A DNA stretch of 64,000 nucleotides from Reyranella sp. CPCC 100927 (GCF_007859315.1 NZ_VOHA01000004.1:186001-250000), one strand, 5' to 3'; shown: positions 35,972-44,737, counted from the stretch's first letter. Numbers and translations are program-made. The notes: generated by a model from the sequence alone, not told the origin.

Positions 35972-36358
35972 ATGGCCTCCGTTCACCTCGAGAACGCCAG
36001 CGGCTTTTCGCAGCACATTCGGGCCCGCCAGCACACGCTGACGGCCGACGAGCCACTCAGCAACAGCGGTACGGACACTGGACCTGACCCCTATGAGTTG
36101 CTGTTGTCCAGCCTGGCGGCCTGCACCGCGCTCACGATTCGCCTCTATGTGGCCCGCAAGGAGTGGACGCTGGGCCGGATCGGCATCCACGCGCGCTTCG
36201 TGCGCGAGGCCGACGGCACCGAACGGATCGAGCGCGACATCTCGCTGGAGTCGGACCTCGATGCGCAGCAACTGGGACGCATCGCCGAGATCTGTGAAAA
36301 GACCCCGGTCACCAAGACCCTGAAGCGCAGCATGACGATCACGACGCGGCTGGTGTGA
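35972..36358 (+). CDS. OsmC family protein
   Basis: A 128-residue OsmC/Ohr fold protein of thiol peroxidase-type families. Landmarks: DTGPDPYELLLSSLAACTAL, whose cysteine is the resolving or peroxidatic residue of the second motif, then the ARKEWTLGRIGIHARFVREA strand and RIAEICEKTPVTKTLKR with the other conserved cysteine. Likely reduces organic hydroperoxides in the cytosol. Stand-alone. Confidence 0.9.
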   Translation: MASVHLENASGFSQHIRARQHTLTADEPLSNSGTDTGPDPYELLLSSLAACTALTIRLYVARKEWTLGRIGIHARFVREADGTERIERDISLESDLDAQQLGRIAEICEKTPVTKTLKRSMTITTRLV

Positions 36359-36406
36359 CGAGGACATGACGGCTGGCCGACGGATTCAATCGCAGGGGAG
36401 GGGCGA

Positions 36407-38440
36407 TTGTTGAACCGCCGGGCCATGATTGGCGCCGGTCTTGCGTCGATCCTGGCGAACTGCGCGAGGAAGGATCCCATGGCTGAGCGACTCTGGCGGC
36501 AGTGGCAGGCGGACTGGCGCTGGATGGAGGCGATCGCGCGGCGGCGCGGTTGGACGCTCACGCCGTTGCGCATGGCACCGCCGGCGACGGACGCCGACAT
36601 CGCCCGCATCGAAGCGCGCCACGGCCTGAAATGCCCGCCGCAGCTGCGCACGCTGCTGACGCAGTATTCGGCGCATGTCGCGTTCGGTTGGCACATTCCA
36701 GGACATCTGCAGGCCATGGAGAAACGCGAGATGCCGACCATGAGCGCCAACCGCAACGCGCTCTGGGATCTCGCGCATATGGACACGCACGCCATACCCA
36801 ATTTCTTCAACTGGAAGTGCGACCTCGCCCAGCGCGACATTTCGGAAGCGCCCAACCGGCCGCAGATGTGGGAGAACCAGTTTCCCTTCTACGACCTGGT
36901 CAACGGCGACATGCTCACGATCGATATGTCCAGGGCGGAAGGACCGCATCCCGTACGCTATTTCAGCCACGAGCTGGAGATGCTGCATGGGCTGGCGTTG
37001 GCACCCGATTTTTTCAGCTTCGTCACGGAGATGTCGAAACTCGGGTTCGCCGGCACCGAATGGGCTTCATGGCTGCGGTTCGGCCGTCAGGTCGACGACA
37101 CCTACTATCTGCGTGCCGACAGCGATGGCGGCAAGGCTTGGCGTGCCTGGCTCGAGCGGGATCCGAATGCCGGGGAACGCGATGAACCGCCACCGTCGAT
37201 CGTCGAGACGACGGCCGCCGACCATGCACTGCTGACGGCAGCGCGCGCCAATCAGCTCACCGGCGTCAACGCGGCGCTGGCTGCCGGCGCCAAGGTCGAT
37301 GCGGTGTGGAACCAGCAATCGCTTCTCGACATGGCGCTGTGGAGTGACGAATTCTGCACCGCCGTCACCTATGCGACCCGCCACGACAACATCACGATGC
37401 TGGAAACGCTCGTGCGCCGCGGCGCCACGCTCAACACCAGGCGACTGCCGCTGGGGGAGGCCGTCGAGTTCAGCGCACTGCAGACCGTGACGTGGCTGAT
37501 CGCACGGGGTGCGCGCGCGAACGGCTGGAAGGACCAGCGGTTCTGGCCGCTGCACCTGCTGGTCACGCGCCGCGCCGAGGTCGCCGCCAGGACGAAGGCG
37601 GAATACGAACGCCATCTGCGCGAGCAGGGCTGGCCCCAGGAGCCGGCTGAGATCGCCGCCTTGGTCGCGCGCCATATCGATGTGCCCACCTACAAGGCCA
37701 TGCTGGGGGCCGTGCTGGAAGCGGGTGCCGATCCGGATGCCCGCTGGGACAATGGCATCACCATGCTGATGTGGGATGGTGTCGAAACGGCGAGGCTGCT
37801 GCTCAAGCACGGCGCCGACATCCACGCGCGCGACGCGCATGGTTGGACGGTGCTGCACCGGGCACGCACCGCGGAACTGGTCCACCTGTTCGCCGCGCAG
37901 GGCGCCGACGTCAATGCTATCGCTCAGCGATCACCCGGCGACGCCGACGACCTGGCCTATACGCCGCTCCAGGGTGCGCTGCTGGCGCCCAGGGGCGGCA
38001 CCCTCGATGTCGCGAAAGCGCTGCTCGATGTTGGCGCCGATCCGAAGGTCCGCGACGCCGACGGTCGCAGCACGCTCTGCTACTGCACGACACGCGAGGG
38101 GTTCGAACTGATCAAGGCGTATGGCCTCGATCCCCTGGAGCGCACGCCCGACGGCGGTACGTTGCTGCACAACCTCCTGCGGATGACGAGCATACGGGCC
38201 AGTTTCGCCAACGAGGTGGCGTGCCTCGATTCCCTGCTCGAGCAGGGCCTGGACATCAATGCGACCGACGCGTCCGGCCGCACGATGCTGCACATTGCGG
38301 CGGAGCGCATCGAAACGCCGGCGGATGTCCAGCTGCTGCTGGACCGCGGCGCCGACAAGACCGTCAAGGACACGGCGGGCAAACGTCCTGTCGATCTCGT
38401 GCCGAGGTCACTCAAGGATGTGCGTGCGTTGCTGCGCTAG
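36407..38440 (+). CDS. SUKH (SMI1/KNR4)-like and ankyrin repeat protein
   Basis: A 677-residue protein. An N-terminal stretch (GAGLASILANCARKDP) could be a lipoprotein-type signal because of the ANC cysteine. Residues about 50-240 resemble a SUKH/SMI1 domain (PPATDADIARIEARHGLKCP, PQLRTLLTQY). From about 270 to the end come ankyrin repeats, clear in LLTAARANQLTGVNAALAAG, ETARLLLKHGADIHARDAHG, LLDVGADPKVRDADGRSTL and LLLDRGADKTVKDTAGKRP. SUKH proteins include immunity proteins against polymorphic toxins, and ankyrin repeats mediate binding. Start is TTG (Leu codon read as Met). Confidence 0.75.
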   Translation: MLNRRAMIGAGLASILANCARKDPMAERLWRQWQADWRWMEAIARRRGWTLTPLRMAPPATDADIARIEARHGLKCPPQLRTLLTQYSAHVAFGWHIPGHLQAMEKREMPTMSANRNALWDLAHMDTHAIPNFFNWKCDLAQRDISEAPNRPQMWENQFPFYDLVNGDMLTIDMSRAEGPHPVRYFSHELEMLHGLALAPDFFSFVTEMSKLGFAGTEWASWLRFGRQVDDTYYLRADSDGGKAWRAWLERDPNAGERDEPPPSIVETTAADHALLTAARANQLTGVNAALAAGAKVDAVWNQQSLLDMALWSDEFCTAVTYATRHDNITMLETLVRRGATLNTRRLPLGEAVEFSALQTVTWLIARGARANGWKDQRFWPLHLLVTRRAEVAARTKAEYERHLREQGWPQEPAEIAALVARHIDVPTYKAMLGAVLEAGADPDARWDNGITMLMWDGVETARLLLKHGADIHARDAHGWTVLHRARTAELVHLFAAQGADVNAIAQRSPGDADDLAYTPLQGALLAPRGGTLDVAKALLDVGADPKVRDADGRSTLCYCTTREGFELIKAYGLDPLERTPDGGTLLHNLLRMTSIRASFANEVACLDSLLEQGLDINATDASGRTMLHIAAERIETPADVQLLLDRGADKTVKDTAGKRPVDLVPRSLKDVRALLR

Positions 38441-38496
38441 ACTAGGTACTGCGGCACTCTCGGTGTATATCCTAAGCAATCGAAGGAAAGGCAACC

Positions 38497-38883
38497 ATGC
38501 ACCACCGATTTGCGAGTCTGCTGTTTGCAGGGCTCGTCCTGTTCACCATGCCGGCGATCGCTGTCGATCCCCAAGCCCGCGATATCAGTGCCCCTGGTGA
38601 GATCAATCAACGGACCGGCGAATTCGAACGGAACCTGACGGATCTGGGCCTGTCAGCCAGGCTGAAATGCTCGCTCCTGGTCGAGATCCCGGATGATACC
38701 GGCGGCCGCAATCCGAGCTTTGGCGGCATCTGCGACATGCAGCTGACGAGCGATCGGTCCACGACAATCATGCTCTGCAACGACACGATGGTCGGCAGGC
38801 TCACGGTGAAGGCGCATGGCTTCTCCGTCGACAGGAATGCGTTGGTAAAATTTACAGCCACCAACTGTCCAGGTGGGGGCTGA
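38497..38883 (+). CDS. Small secreted Cys-containing protein
   Basis: A 128-residue protein with a signal peptide (LLFAGLVLFTMPAIAVDP, cleavage near AIA). The mature part has four cysteines (LKCSLL, GICDM, IMLCND, TNCPGG) that could form two disulfides in the periplasm. No family recognised. GGAAAGG lies ahead of the ATG, and it follows the SUKH-ankyrin gene by about 55 bases, possibly in the same transcript. Confidence 0.7.
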   Translation: MHHRFASLLFAGLVLFTMPAIAVDPQARDISAPGEINQRTGEFERNLTDLGLSARLKCSLLVEIPDDTGGRNPSFGGICDMQLTSDRSTTIMLCNDTMVGRLTVKAHGFSVDRNALVKFTATNCPGGG

Positions 38884-38984
38884 CGGTCGCCGCAAGGCGT
38901 GTTTCTTCCGGCAAGGTGCCCGGCCGGCCTCGGCCCCCTTAACCTCGATAACAGAGCCTTGAAACCATTCTTATTGAAGTTTAA

Positions 38985-39029
38985 TGATATAACCTGTAAT
39001 ATGAGATGAAATTGAGCGTCGTTATATCA
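38985..39029. promoter_or_regulatory. Inverted repeat in the fic promoter region
   Basis: TGATATAAC (38985-38993) and GTTATATCA (39021-39029) are perfect inverted copies 27 bases apart, in an AT-rich stretch unlike the flanks. It ends nine bases before the GTG start of the Fic gene. Candidate operator; the spacing suggests two half-sites or a looped complex. Confidence 0.5.
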
Positions 39030-39037
39030 GGTTCTTC

Positions 39038-40234
39038 GTGCGCAGGGATGATCTTTGTCATGCCGTCCGGCAGAGGTTGAAGCGGCTCCCCGCGCCGTAT
39101 GCGGCTCACTATGGTGTCGTTCCCCTGCCGCCGCCCGAAGAGGCGATAGCCGTGGGCGGCGCCCAGCAGAGACATCAGGCTGCGAGTGAAGCCCTGGCTC
39201 GGGTGGACACCCTGGCCTCCGAACTTGAAGACCCCTACCTGATCAGCCGTGTCCTGACCCGGCGAGAGGCGGTCAGCAGCTCATCCATTGAGGGCACCAA
39301 CAGCACCCTCGACGAGCTGCTTATAGTAGAGGAAATGGACAACCGTGACGCATCCGAAGCCGCTATTCAGGTGCGGGACTATGCTTGCGCTCTCGATGAT
39401 CTGCTCCCCCGCGCCAAAGCACAGGGCCATCGGTTGTTCGATATGGAGCTCGTACGGATGCTTCACCGTGCCGTCATGCGTGGCGATAGCAGCTACCAGG
39501 ATGTGCCCGGCGAATTTCGCCGCATTGTCGTCTGGATCGGTGGGCGGGGGGACATTGCCTATTCCACCTACAATCCTACCCCGCCTGATGACATCTCCGT
39601 CTGTCTTGCCCAAACGATGACCTACATGCAAAGCGACGGGATGCATGTCATGACGCAAAGCCTCATTACGCGCATGGCCGTCGCTCATGTTCACTTCGAG
39701 GCGGTGCACCCGTTCAGGGACGGAAATGGACGTGTCGGAAGACTGCTGCTGCCACTGATGATGGCGGCGGAAGGCCACGTACCGCTGTACCTGTCGCCAT
39801 ACATCGAAGCGCACAGGCAAGCCTACTATGACGCATTGAAGGAGGCGCAGCAGCAGCTCGAATGGCCGTCCGCCATAGGCTTCATTTCCGATGCCATCAC
39901 TGGGACAGTCCGTGAGCTGTTGGCAACGCGCGATGCTCTGCGAAAGCTGCAGGAGATCTGGCAGACCCGCAGGGTATTCCGCGCCAGATCAGCCGCCGCG
40001 CGGTCCCTTGCGTTGCTCCCACATTACCCTGTGGTCACCGTGAAGAGGCTGGCTGCCCTTCTCGGCATCACGATCACGGCCGCCACGGCAGGGATTGAGC
40101 AGCTTGTCGGTGCGCGAATCCTGGAAGAACGAACAGGGCATCGCCGCAACCGGATATTCGCAGCCCCAGAAGCGCTATCGATCATCAATCGACCATTCGG
40201 CGCGGAACCAAACCTTCCCGGATTCCAGGCCTGA
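39038..40234 (+). CDS. Fic domain protein with N-terminal inhibitory motif
   Basis: A 398-residue Fic protein, usually an AMP-transferase acting on protein hydroxyls. The active site is EAVHPFRDGNGRVGRLLLPL (catalytic His224, canonical HPFxxGNGRxxR). The inhibitory motif SSSIEGTNS is N-terminal (E85), so it belongs to the Fic_N class that self-inhibits and can reverse the reaction. A C-terminal winged-helix segment (VKRLAALLGITITAATAGIE) may sense or bind DNA. It has a GTG start and lower GC than neighbours. No separate antitoxin gene is needed for this class. Confidence 0.93.
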   Translation: MRRDDLCHAVRQRLKRLPAPYAAHYGVVPLPPPEEAIAVGGAQQRHQAASEALARVDTLASELEDPYLISRVLTRREAVSSSSIEGTNSTLDELLIVEEMDNRDASEAAIQVRDYACALDDLLPRAKAQGHRLFDMELVRMLHRAVMRGDSSYQDVPGEFRRIVVWIGGRGDIAYSTYNPTPPDDISVCLAQTMTYMQSDGMHVMTQSLITRMAVAHVHFEAVHPFRDGNGRVGRLLLPLMMAAEGHVPLYLSPYIEAHRQAYYDALKEAQQQLEWPSAIGFISDAITGTVRELLATRDALRKLQEIWQTRRVFRARSAAARSLALLPHYPVVTVKRLAALLGITITAATAGIEQLVGARILEERTGHRRNRIFAAPEALSIINRPFGAEPNLPGFQA

Positions 40235-40277
40235 TCAACGTGTCGTTGGCGATGCGGGGGACACCGGCGCGTTCAGA

Positions 40278-40931
40278 TCACGTCGTCTTGTGCGCCAGAT
40301 CGCCGGGGATCATGCCGCGTGACGGGGCGGCCCATTCCAGGGCGACGTCCTCGATCATCGGCGCGTTGGCGGACAACAGGTTGAACTTGCCGGGTGTGTA
40401 GCCGCGCCGGACCTGCTTCAGCAGCACCGGGCCGTCGACCACCTTCACGACGCACAGCTTGTTCACCACGCTCGACAGGTCGGGCTCGGGATCGCGGCTG
40501 TAGAAGATGATCCAGCCGTCGGGAATGGTGGGTGCCTGGCTGTCGCCGCGCACGATGACGGCGATCGTCTTCTTGGGATCGGCGCCTGGCGGGCAGGGCG
40601 CTTCCAGCAATCCGCTGCCCTTGGGATAGGAATCGACCAGCTCGACCGCGGCGCCGGCGCCGACATAACCCACGACCGGCACCACCGGCACCCGGCCGCC
40701 GAACATCACCGTCGCCGGGTCGACACCGTAATAGTCCGCGAACCGCTTGGCCCAGTACCAGCGCATCGCTTCCGGCTTCATTTCGAACTTCGACACATTC
40801 GACGGCACCGTGCCGACGCCGTCGGCGACCTGCCGCAACGTCTGGCCGCGCGCCAGGCGCAGCGCCGCCAACCCGCTGATGGGCCGATCCGGATCGCGCT
40901 TCCTGCCGCGCTTAGGCGTTTCGTCTGCCAT
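40278..40931 (-). CDS. Phage-type repressor with S24 (LexA-like) peptidase domain
   Basis: A 217-residue protein. An N-terminal XRE helix-turn-helix (LARGQTLRQVADGVGTVPSN and VSKFEMKPEAMRWYWAKR) is followed by an S24 peptidase domain. Its Ser is in IVRGDSQAPTIPDGWIIFY and its Lys in VLLKQVRRGYTPGK. The layout matches CI-like repressors that self-cleave during the SOS response. The cleavage-site Ala-Gly could be the AGAAVE stretch. It is divergent from a LexA-like DNA-binding gene across an 94-base AT-rich region, as in phage lysis-lysogeny switches. ATG after the TTG-GCC reading is used. Confidence 0.9.
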   Translation of the reverse strand: MADETPKRGRKRDPDRPISGLAALRLARGQTLRQVADGVGTVPSNVSKFEMKPEAMRWYWAKRFADYYGVDPATVMFGGRVPVVPVVGYVGAGAAVELVDSYPKGSGLLEAPCPPGADPKKTIAVIVRGDSQAPTIPDGWIIFYSRDPEPDLSSVVNKLCVVKVVDGPVLLKQVRRGYTPGKFNLLSANAPMIEDVALEWAAPSRGMIPGDLAHKTT

Positions 40932-40970
40932 GGCCAAATTTATCCACAGTGCGAGAAAAAGTCATTTCCT

Positions 40971-40984
40971 AATATGAGAATATT
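40971..40984. promoter_or_regulatory. Small palindrome in the divergent switch region
   Basis: AATATGAGAATATT is a 14-base palindrome (arms of five around GAGA) in the AT-rich region between the S24 repressor gene and the divergent LexA-like gene. A CI-type operator is plausible. Nearby AAAAAG and CTTTTG also form weak symmetric pairs. Confidence 0.45.
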
Positions 40985-41025
40985 TTGTTTTACTTTTGTT
41001 CTCTTTTAAAGGATAAGGCAAAGGC

Positions 41026-41436
41026 ATGAGCCTGACCCCCCAGCAGCATCGGCTGCTCGTGTTCATCGCCGAACGCATCCGGGCGACCGGCGTATGCCCC
41101 AGCAACAGCGAGATGATGGAGGCGCTGCAGACCAAGGCACGCGGCAACATTCATGCCCTGATCGGCCTGCTCGAGGAACGCGGCTACGTGCGCCGGCTGT
41201 TTCGGCACCGCGCCCGCTGCCTCGAGGTTTTGCGGCTGCCCGACGAGGTGTCGGAAGCCTGGCTGCGGGCGGTGAGTACCGGCGCGATGGCGCGCGAACT
41301 GGCCCGTCGCGGCATCGGCCCACAGACGCAGCCGGCTCACGTGCTGTGCCAGGACTGCGGCGCCGAACGGATTGACAGCGAGGAACCGCGAAAATGCACA
41401 CGATACGATTCAAGCCGTTGGCGGATAGCGCCATGA
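41026..41436 (+). CDS. LexA-like DNA-binding domain protein without peptidase domain
   Basis: A 136-residue protein. The N-terminal 70 residues match the LexA winged helix (LTPQQHRLLVFIAERIRATG, SNSEMMEALQTKARGNIHAL, IGLLEERGYVRRLFRH). The S24 peptidase domain is absent; the tail has three cysteines (HVLCQDCGAERIDSEEPRKC) that may bind zinc. Together with the neighbouring S24 repressor, the two halves of a LexA-type regulator are encoded by separate genes. First gene of a five-gene operon running right. Confidence 0.8.
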   Translation: MSLTPQQHRLLVFIAERIRATGVCPSNSEMMEALQTKARGNIHALIGLLEERGYVRRLFRHRARCLEVLRLPDEVSEAWLRAVSTGAMARELARRGIGPQTQPAHVLCQDCGAERIDSEEPRKCTRYDSSRWRIAP

Positions 41437-41975
41437 ACGCGATGGTCACCATGCCGCGCGACATCCCCGATCATCCCGTCCCGCCGCTGTCGCGCAGCGA
41501 GGCGGTGACGGCGCCGACCACCGATGCCGTCGGTCAAACCCAAGCCAATGGCATCACGACCGACAGCGTCGATCGGGGCGCGTTGAGCGCGACGCGCTCG
41601 CCGCCGCTGCATTTCATGCCGCCGCGGCTGCCGATCCGGGCCGCGCGCCAGAACATCGCCAGCTACGTGCACCTGTACGGCGCCGAGGTGACGCGCTACC
41701 GCACGCCGATCGAGACCGTGGCGCCGGCGGCGCTGTGCCGCATCATCCGCAATGCCGTCGAGACGGCGCACGAGGGCCGCCGCGAACGGGCCGAGACCAT
41801 CGTGCGGGCATTGGCGCTCAGCATCATCACGGCCGAGTGCCGCCCGCTGGGCGTGCCGCGCACGGCGTTCGACCTGCTGAAGCGGCTCAGCCGGCAGTCG
41901 CTGGTGGCACGGCACGTCACCGAAAGTCCGTCGGACGCGGGCGCGCCACCGGACACGGACGGCGGTGGCGCATGA
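41394..41975 (+). CDS. Hypothetical phage-module protein
   Basis: A 193-residue protein. A disordered Pro/Thr-rich N-terminus (to about 75) is followed by a helical, basic domain (IASYVHLYGAEVTRYRTPIE, AAALCRIIRNAVETAHEGRR). GAGGAA before the first ATG supports this start; the alternative ATG at 41433 overlaps the previous stop as ATGA. Its own stop overlaps the next start. No family recognised; the setting suggests phage replication or regulation. Confidence 0.65.
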   Translation: MHTIRFKPLADSAMNAMVTMPRDIPDHPVPPLSRSEAVTAPTTDAVGQTQANGITTDSVDRGALSATRSPPLHFMPPRLPIRAARQNIASYVHLYGAEVTRYRTPIETVAPAALCRIIRNAVETAHEGRRERAETIVRALALSIITAECRPLGVPRTAFDLLKRLSRQSLVARHVTESPSDAGAPPDTDGGGA

Positions 41976-42901
41976 ACGAGCCCGTGCCGGCACCGCTGAC
42001 GACGCATGTGGTCGATCTGTCGGGGCTCGACTACATGCCGCTGATGATCGCCGACCTGCTGCGCTCCGACGCCTGGCGTCAGGCGCGGCGGCGGCCGGAG
42101 CTGGGCTTCTACCTGGTGAACCTCTGGGTGGCGGCATTCTGGGGCAAGCCGGCGGGCTCGCTGCCAGACGATGACGATGCGCTGGCCGATCTCGCCAAGT
42201 GCGCCCTGGAGCGCTGGCCCGAGATCAAGGACGCGGCGATGCACGGCTTCGTACGCTGTGACGATGGCCGCTGGTATCACCGCTACCTGTGCAGCGAAGT
42301 GATCCCGGCCGCCGTCGACCGGCGCCTGCGCTGGCGCCAGAGCAAGCAGCGCCAGCGGGCGTCACGCGGGGCAGTGCCGCCACACGACGATCCTGCGGGA
42401 CTGCCGGCATCGTCCGAGGGGACGGCGGCGCTTGTCCTGCCGGACTTGCCGTTACGGGACGGGACGAGACGGGACGGGATGGACGAGTCGACAGCGTCCG
42501 CGCCGCGGCCGCCGTCTGCCATGCCGCAGCGCGCCTCCGACAAGCCGGACAGGAAAGCCCATGAAACCGATGCCCGTAGCAGCGCCGTCGAGCGCACCGT
42601 CCGCGGCACACGGCTGGCGCCCGACTGGTGCCCCACGGATGCCGAGCGAGCCTTCGCCGACGGCCTCGGGCTCGACGCCGAGCAGGTCGCTGCCGAATTC
42701 CGCGACTATTGGCACGCCGTGCCCGGATACCGCGGCTGCAAGCTCGACTGGGCCGCGACATTCCGCAATCGCTGTCGCGCGCTCGCCGGCAGCACTGGTC
42801 GCAGCCGTCCAACAGGCGGTGACGGAGCGGGACGCACGCCAGGTCCTGCAGGCGTCGCTGGCGCAGCGGCTCGGGTCATCGCCCGTCGTGGTCTGGCGTA
42901 G
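41972..42901 (+). CDS. DUF1376-like replication-associated protein
   Basis: A 309-residue protein with an N-terminal DUF1376-like domain (MPLMIADLLRSDAWRQARRR, LGFYLVNLWVAAFWGKPAGS, DDDDALADLAKCALERWPEI). The C-terminal part (about 200-280) has LAPDWCPTDAERAFADGLG, similar to the C-terminal domain of phage replication proteins and helicase loaders, and ends in a basic tail. DUF1376 proteins sit in phage replication modules. Overlaps the previous stop as ATGA and the next gene by 83 bases. Confidence 0.75.
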   Translation: MNEPVPAPLTTHVVDLSGLDYMPLMIADLLRSDAWRQARRRPELGFYLVNLWVAAFWGKPAGSLPDDDDALADLAKCALERWPEIKDAAMHGFVRCDDGRWYHRYLCSEVIPAAVDRRLRWRQSKQRQRASRGAVPPHDDPAGLPASSEGTAALVLPDLPLRDGTRRDGMDESTASAPRPPSAMPQRASDKPDRKAHETDARSSAVERTVRGTRLAPDWCPTDAERAFADGLGLDAEQVAAEFRDYWHAVPGYRGCKLDWAATFRNRCRALAGSTGRSRPTGGDGAGRTPGPAGVAGAAARVIARRGLA

Positions 42902-43331
42902 CACCTTCACCGATGGCCAGTACGACGGCGACATCGCGCGCATCGACCTGCCGGCCGTCGATGCCGACAGGCTGGCGGATGCGTGGCGCTGCATCGAGCC
43001 ATCGTGCCGGCCGGCCGGGGCGGATCGCGCCGCGCAGCGGCGCATCGTCGAGGAATGGGCCCGCACGGTCGCCGTCACGGCCGGCCGCGCCGGGCAGGGC
43101 GTCGACGATGAACTGGCGATCGACACCGTGGTCGAGGCGCTGGTGCGCTATCCCGCCGACTGTGTGCTGCGGGCGCTGAAGAACCGCCGCGCCGCGCACA
43201 AATGGCGCCCGACCCTGAGCGAGATCCTGGCCGACGTGCAGTGGCGGGCGCGCTACCGCGAGGCGCTGCGCGATGCCTTCGTGCGGGCAGGCGTGGCGGC
43301 GGCACGGCGCGAAGACGACGTCGATGTTTGA
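42819..43331 (+). CDS. Hypothetical phage-module protein, out-of-frame overlap
   Basis: A 170-residue helical protein (TERDARQVLQASLAQRLGSS, AQRRIVEEWARTVAVTAGRA, PADCVLRALKNRRAAHKWRP), resembling the helical replication-loader type. It begins in a GTG inside the last 83 bases of the DUF1376 gene in another frame; an upstream start cannot be ruled out. The following gene overlaps or adjoins its stop. No family recognised. Confidence 0.65.
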   Translation: MTERDARQVLQASLAQRLGSSPVVVWRSTFTDGQYDGDIARIDLPAVDADRLADAWRCIEPSCRPAGADRAAQRRIVEEWARTVAVTAGRAGQGVDDELAIDTVVEALVRYPADCVLRALKNRRAAHKWRPTLSEILADVQWRARYREALRDAFVRAGVAAARREDDVDV

Positions 43332-43350
43332 CAACACAGGAGCACGGCAC

Positions 43351-43557
43351 GTGAACCACCTGCAGGACGCCATACAGACCAGCCTCGATGCGAAGCTGCG
43401 GGCCCAGATCGGCCACCTCGCCATTGCGAACATGGCACAGCAGGCCGAGATCGAAGTCCTGCGTGCCGAGCTGGCGCGGTTGAATGCGCTGAAAGAGCCG
43501 GCGACGCGGAAGGGTCCGCTGAGCTCCGGCAGCAGCGACCGTCCGCCGGCGGGCTAG
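43351..43557 (+). CDS. Small coiled-coil protein ending the phage module
   Basis: A 68-residue protein with a coiled coil (LRAQIGHLAIANMAQQAEIE, VLRAELARLNALKE) and a flexible basic tail. AGGAG eight bases before the GTG supports this start; an ATG at 43324 without ribosome binding site would add nine residues and overlap the previous gene. Last gene of the operon. Confidence 0.6.
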   Translation: MNHLQDAIQTSLDAKLRAQIGHLAIANMAQQAEIEVLRAELARLNALKEPATRKGPLSSGSSDRPPAG

Positions 43558-43661
43558 ACGCAGAGCTGTTCGCGGCAACCGCGCGCCGCGCCGCGCCGCC
43601 ATCGCCTCCGTCTTTACCTTCCACCGCAAGCGGGGGAAGGTAGGGAAACAGGGGAGTGACC

Positions 43662-44312
43662 ATGCAGGCGTTGTTGCTGGGGCTGGATCTGGTGGGCACG
43701 TTCGTCTTTGCGCTCAGCGGCGCGACGGCGGGTGTCCGGCGCCGGCTCGATCTCTTTGGCGTGCTGGTGCTGTCGTTCGCCGCCTCCAGTTCCGGCGGCA
43801 TCGCCCGCGACGTGCTGATCGGCGCCGTGCCGCCGGCGGCGATCAGCGACTGGCGCTACCTGGCGGTATCCCTGCTGGCGGGCGTGATCACCTTCCGCTG
43901 GTCTGCCGTGATCGAGCGGCTGCGCAACCCGGTGCGCATCTTCGACGCTGCCGGCCTGGCGCTGTTCGCCGTCGCCGGCACGCACAAGGCGCTCGCGTCG
44001 GGGCTCGATCCGGCGATGGCGGCGCTGCTGGGCATGTTGACGGGAATCGGCGGCGGCATCGCGCGCGACCTGCTGCTGGCGCAGGTGCCCATGGTGCTGC
44101 AGGCCGAACTCTACGCGATCGCGGCGCTGGCCGGCGCGACCGTGGTGGTGGTCGGCAGCCTGTTGTCGGCGCCACTGGGCGTAGCCATGATGCTGGGTGC
44201 CGCCTTGTGCTTCGGCTTGCGCGTGATGGCGGTCTGGCGTGGTTGGCGCTTGCCGACGGCGCGCCCGCCGCAGACCCCGACGACACCGGTCGATAACGCC
44301 CGCGACACGTGA
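43662..44312 (+). CDS. Trimeric intracellular cation (TRIC) channel family / UPF0126 membrane protein
   Basis: A 216-residue integral membrane protein of the YadS/UPF0126 TRIC family, with about seven helices in two repeated halves: FALSGATAGVRRRLDLFGVL and the matching later ALFAVAGTHKALASGLDPAM. Glycine signatures SSSGGIARDVLIGAVPPAAI and GIGGGIARDLLLAQVPMVLQ, one in each half, are diagnostic. GGGGAG precedes the ATG. Likely K+ permeability at the inner membrane. Followed by the YjbR gene 12 bases later. Confidence 0.9.
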   Translation: MQALLLGLDLVGTFVFALSGATAGVRRRLDLFGVLVLSFAASSSGGIARDVLIGAVPPAAISDWRYLAVSLLAGVITFRWSAVIERLRNPVRIFDAAGLALFAVAGTHKALASGLDPAMAALLGMLTGIGGGIARDLLLAQVPMVLQAELYAIAALAGATVVVVGSLLSAPLGVAMMLGAALCFGLRVMAVWRGWRLPTARPPQTPTTPVDNARDT

Positions 44313-44323
44313 GGGCAGGGATC

Positions 44324-44737
44324 ATGCGCAAGAAGGCTGCTGTCGGGACTGACGCGTTGGTGCGGGAACTGCGCGCCTTCGGCCTTGGCTATCCCGGCGC
44401 TCATCGCAAAAGCCCGTGGCCGGGGCATGACGATCTGGCGGTAAACGACAAGACCTTCGCCTATCTCAACGCCGAGGGCATGCCGTTCAAGATCTCATGC
44501 AAGCTGCCGCACTCCGGTGGCGGCGCGCTCATGCTGCCGTTCGTCAAGCCGGCATCCTATGGCCTGGGCCGCAGCGGCTGGGTCACCGTGGAACCGGGCG
44601 ATGGCCAGGTGCCGTCATTGGAACTGCTGAAGTCCTGGATCGACGAGAGCTACCGCGCGCAGGCGCCGAAGAAGTTGGTCGCTCAACTGACAAGCGCGGC
44701 GGCGACGCCCATCAGCCGCCGCCGTGGACGCGGGTGA
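44324..44737 (+). CDS. MmcQ/YjbR family protein
   Basis: A 137-residue MmcQ/YjbR domain: [20 protein letters not shown], then [33 protein letters not shown] and a C-terminal helix with [15 protein letters not shown]. These proteins are DNA-binding-like cytosolic proteins of unclear role. The 3' end overlaps the convergent pseudokinase gene by 26 bases. Probably cotranscribed with the TRIC-like gene. Confidence 0.88.
   Translation: MRKKAAVGTDALVRELRAFGLGYPGAHRKSPWPGHDDLAVNDKTFAYLNAEGMPFKISCKLPHSGGGALMLPFVKPASYGLGRSGWVTVEPGDGQVPSLELLKSWIDESYRAQAPKKLVAQLTSAAATPISRRRGRG

Noticed and set aside
40278-43557. Complete prophage
   Set aside because: No integrase, portal, terminase, capsid, tail or lysis genes and no flanking att repeats were seen.
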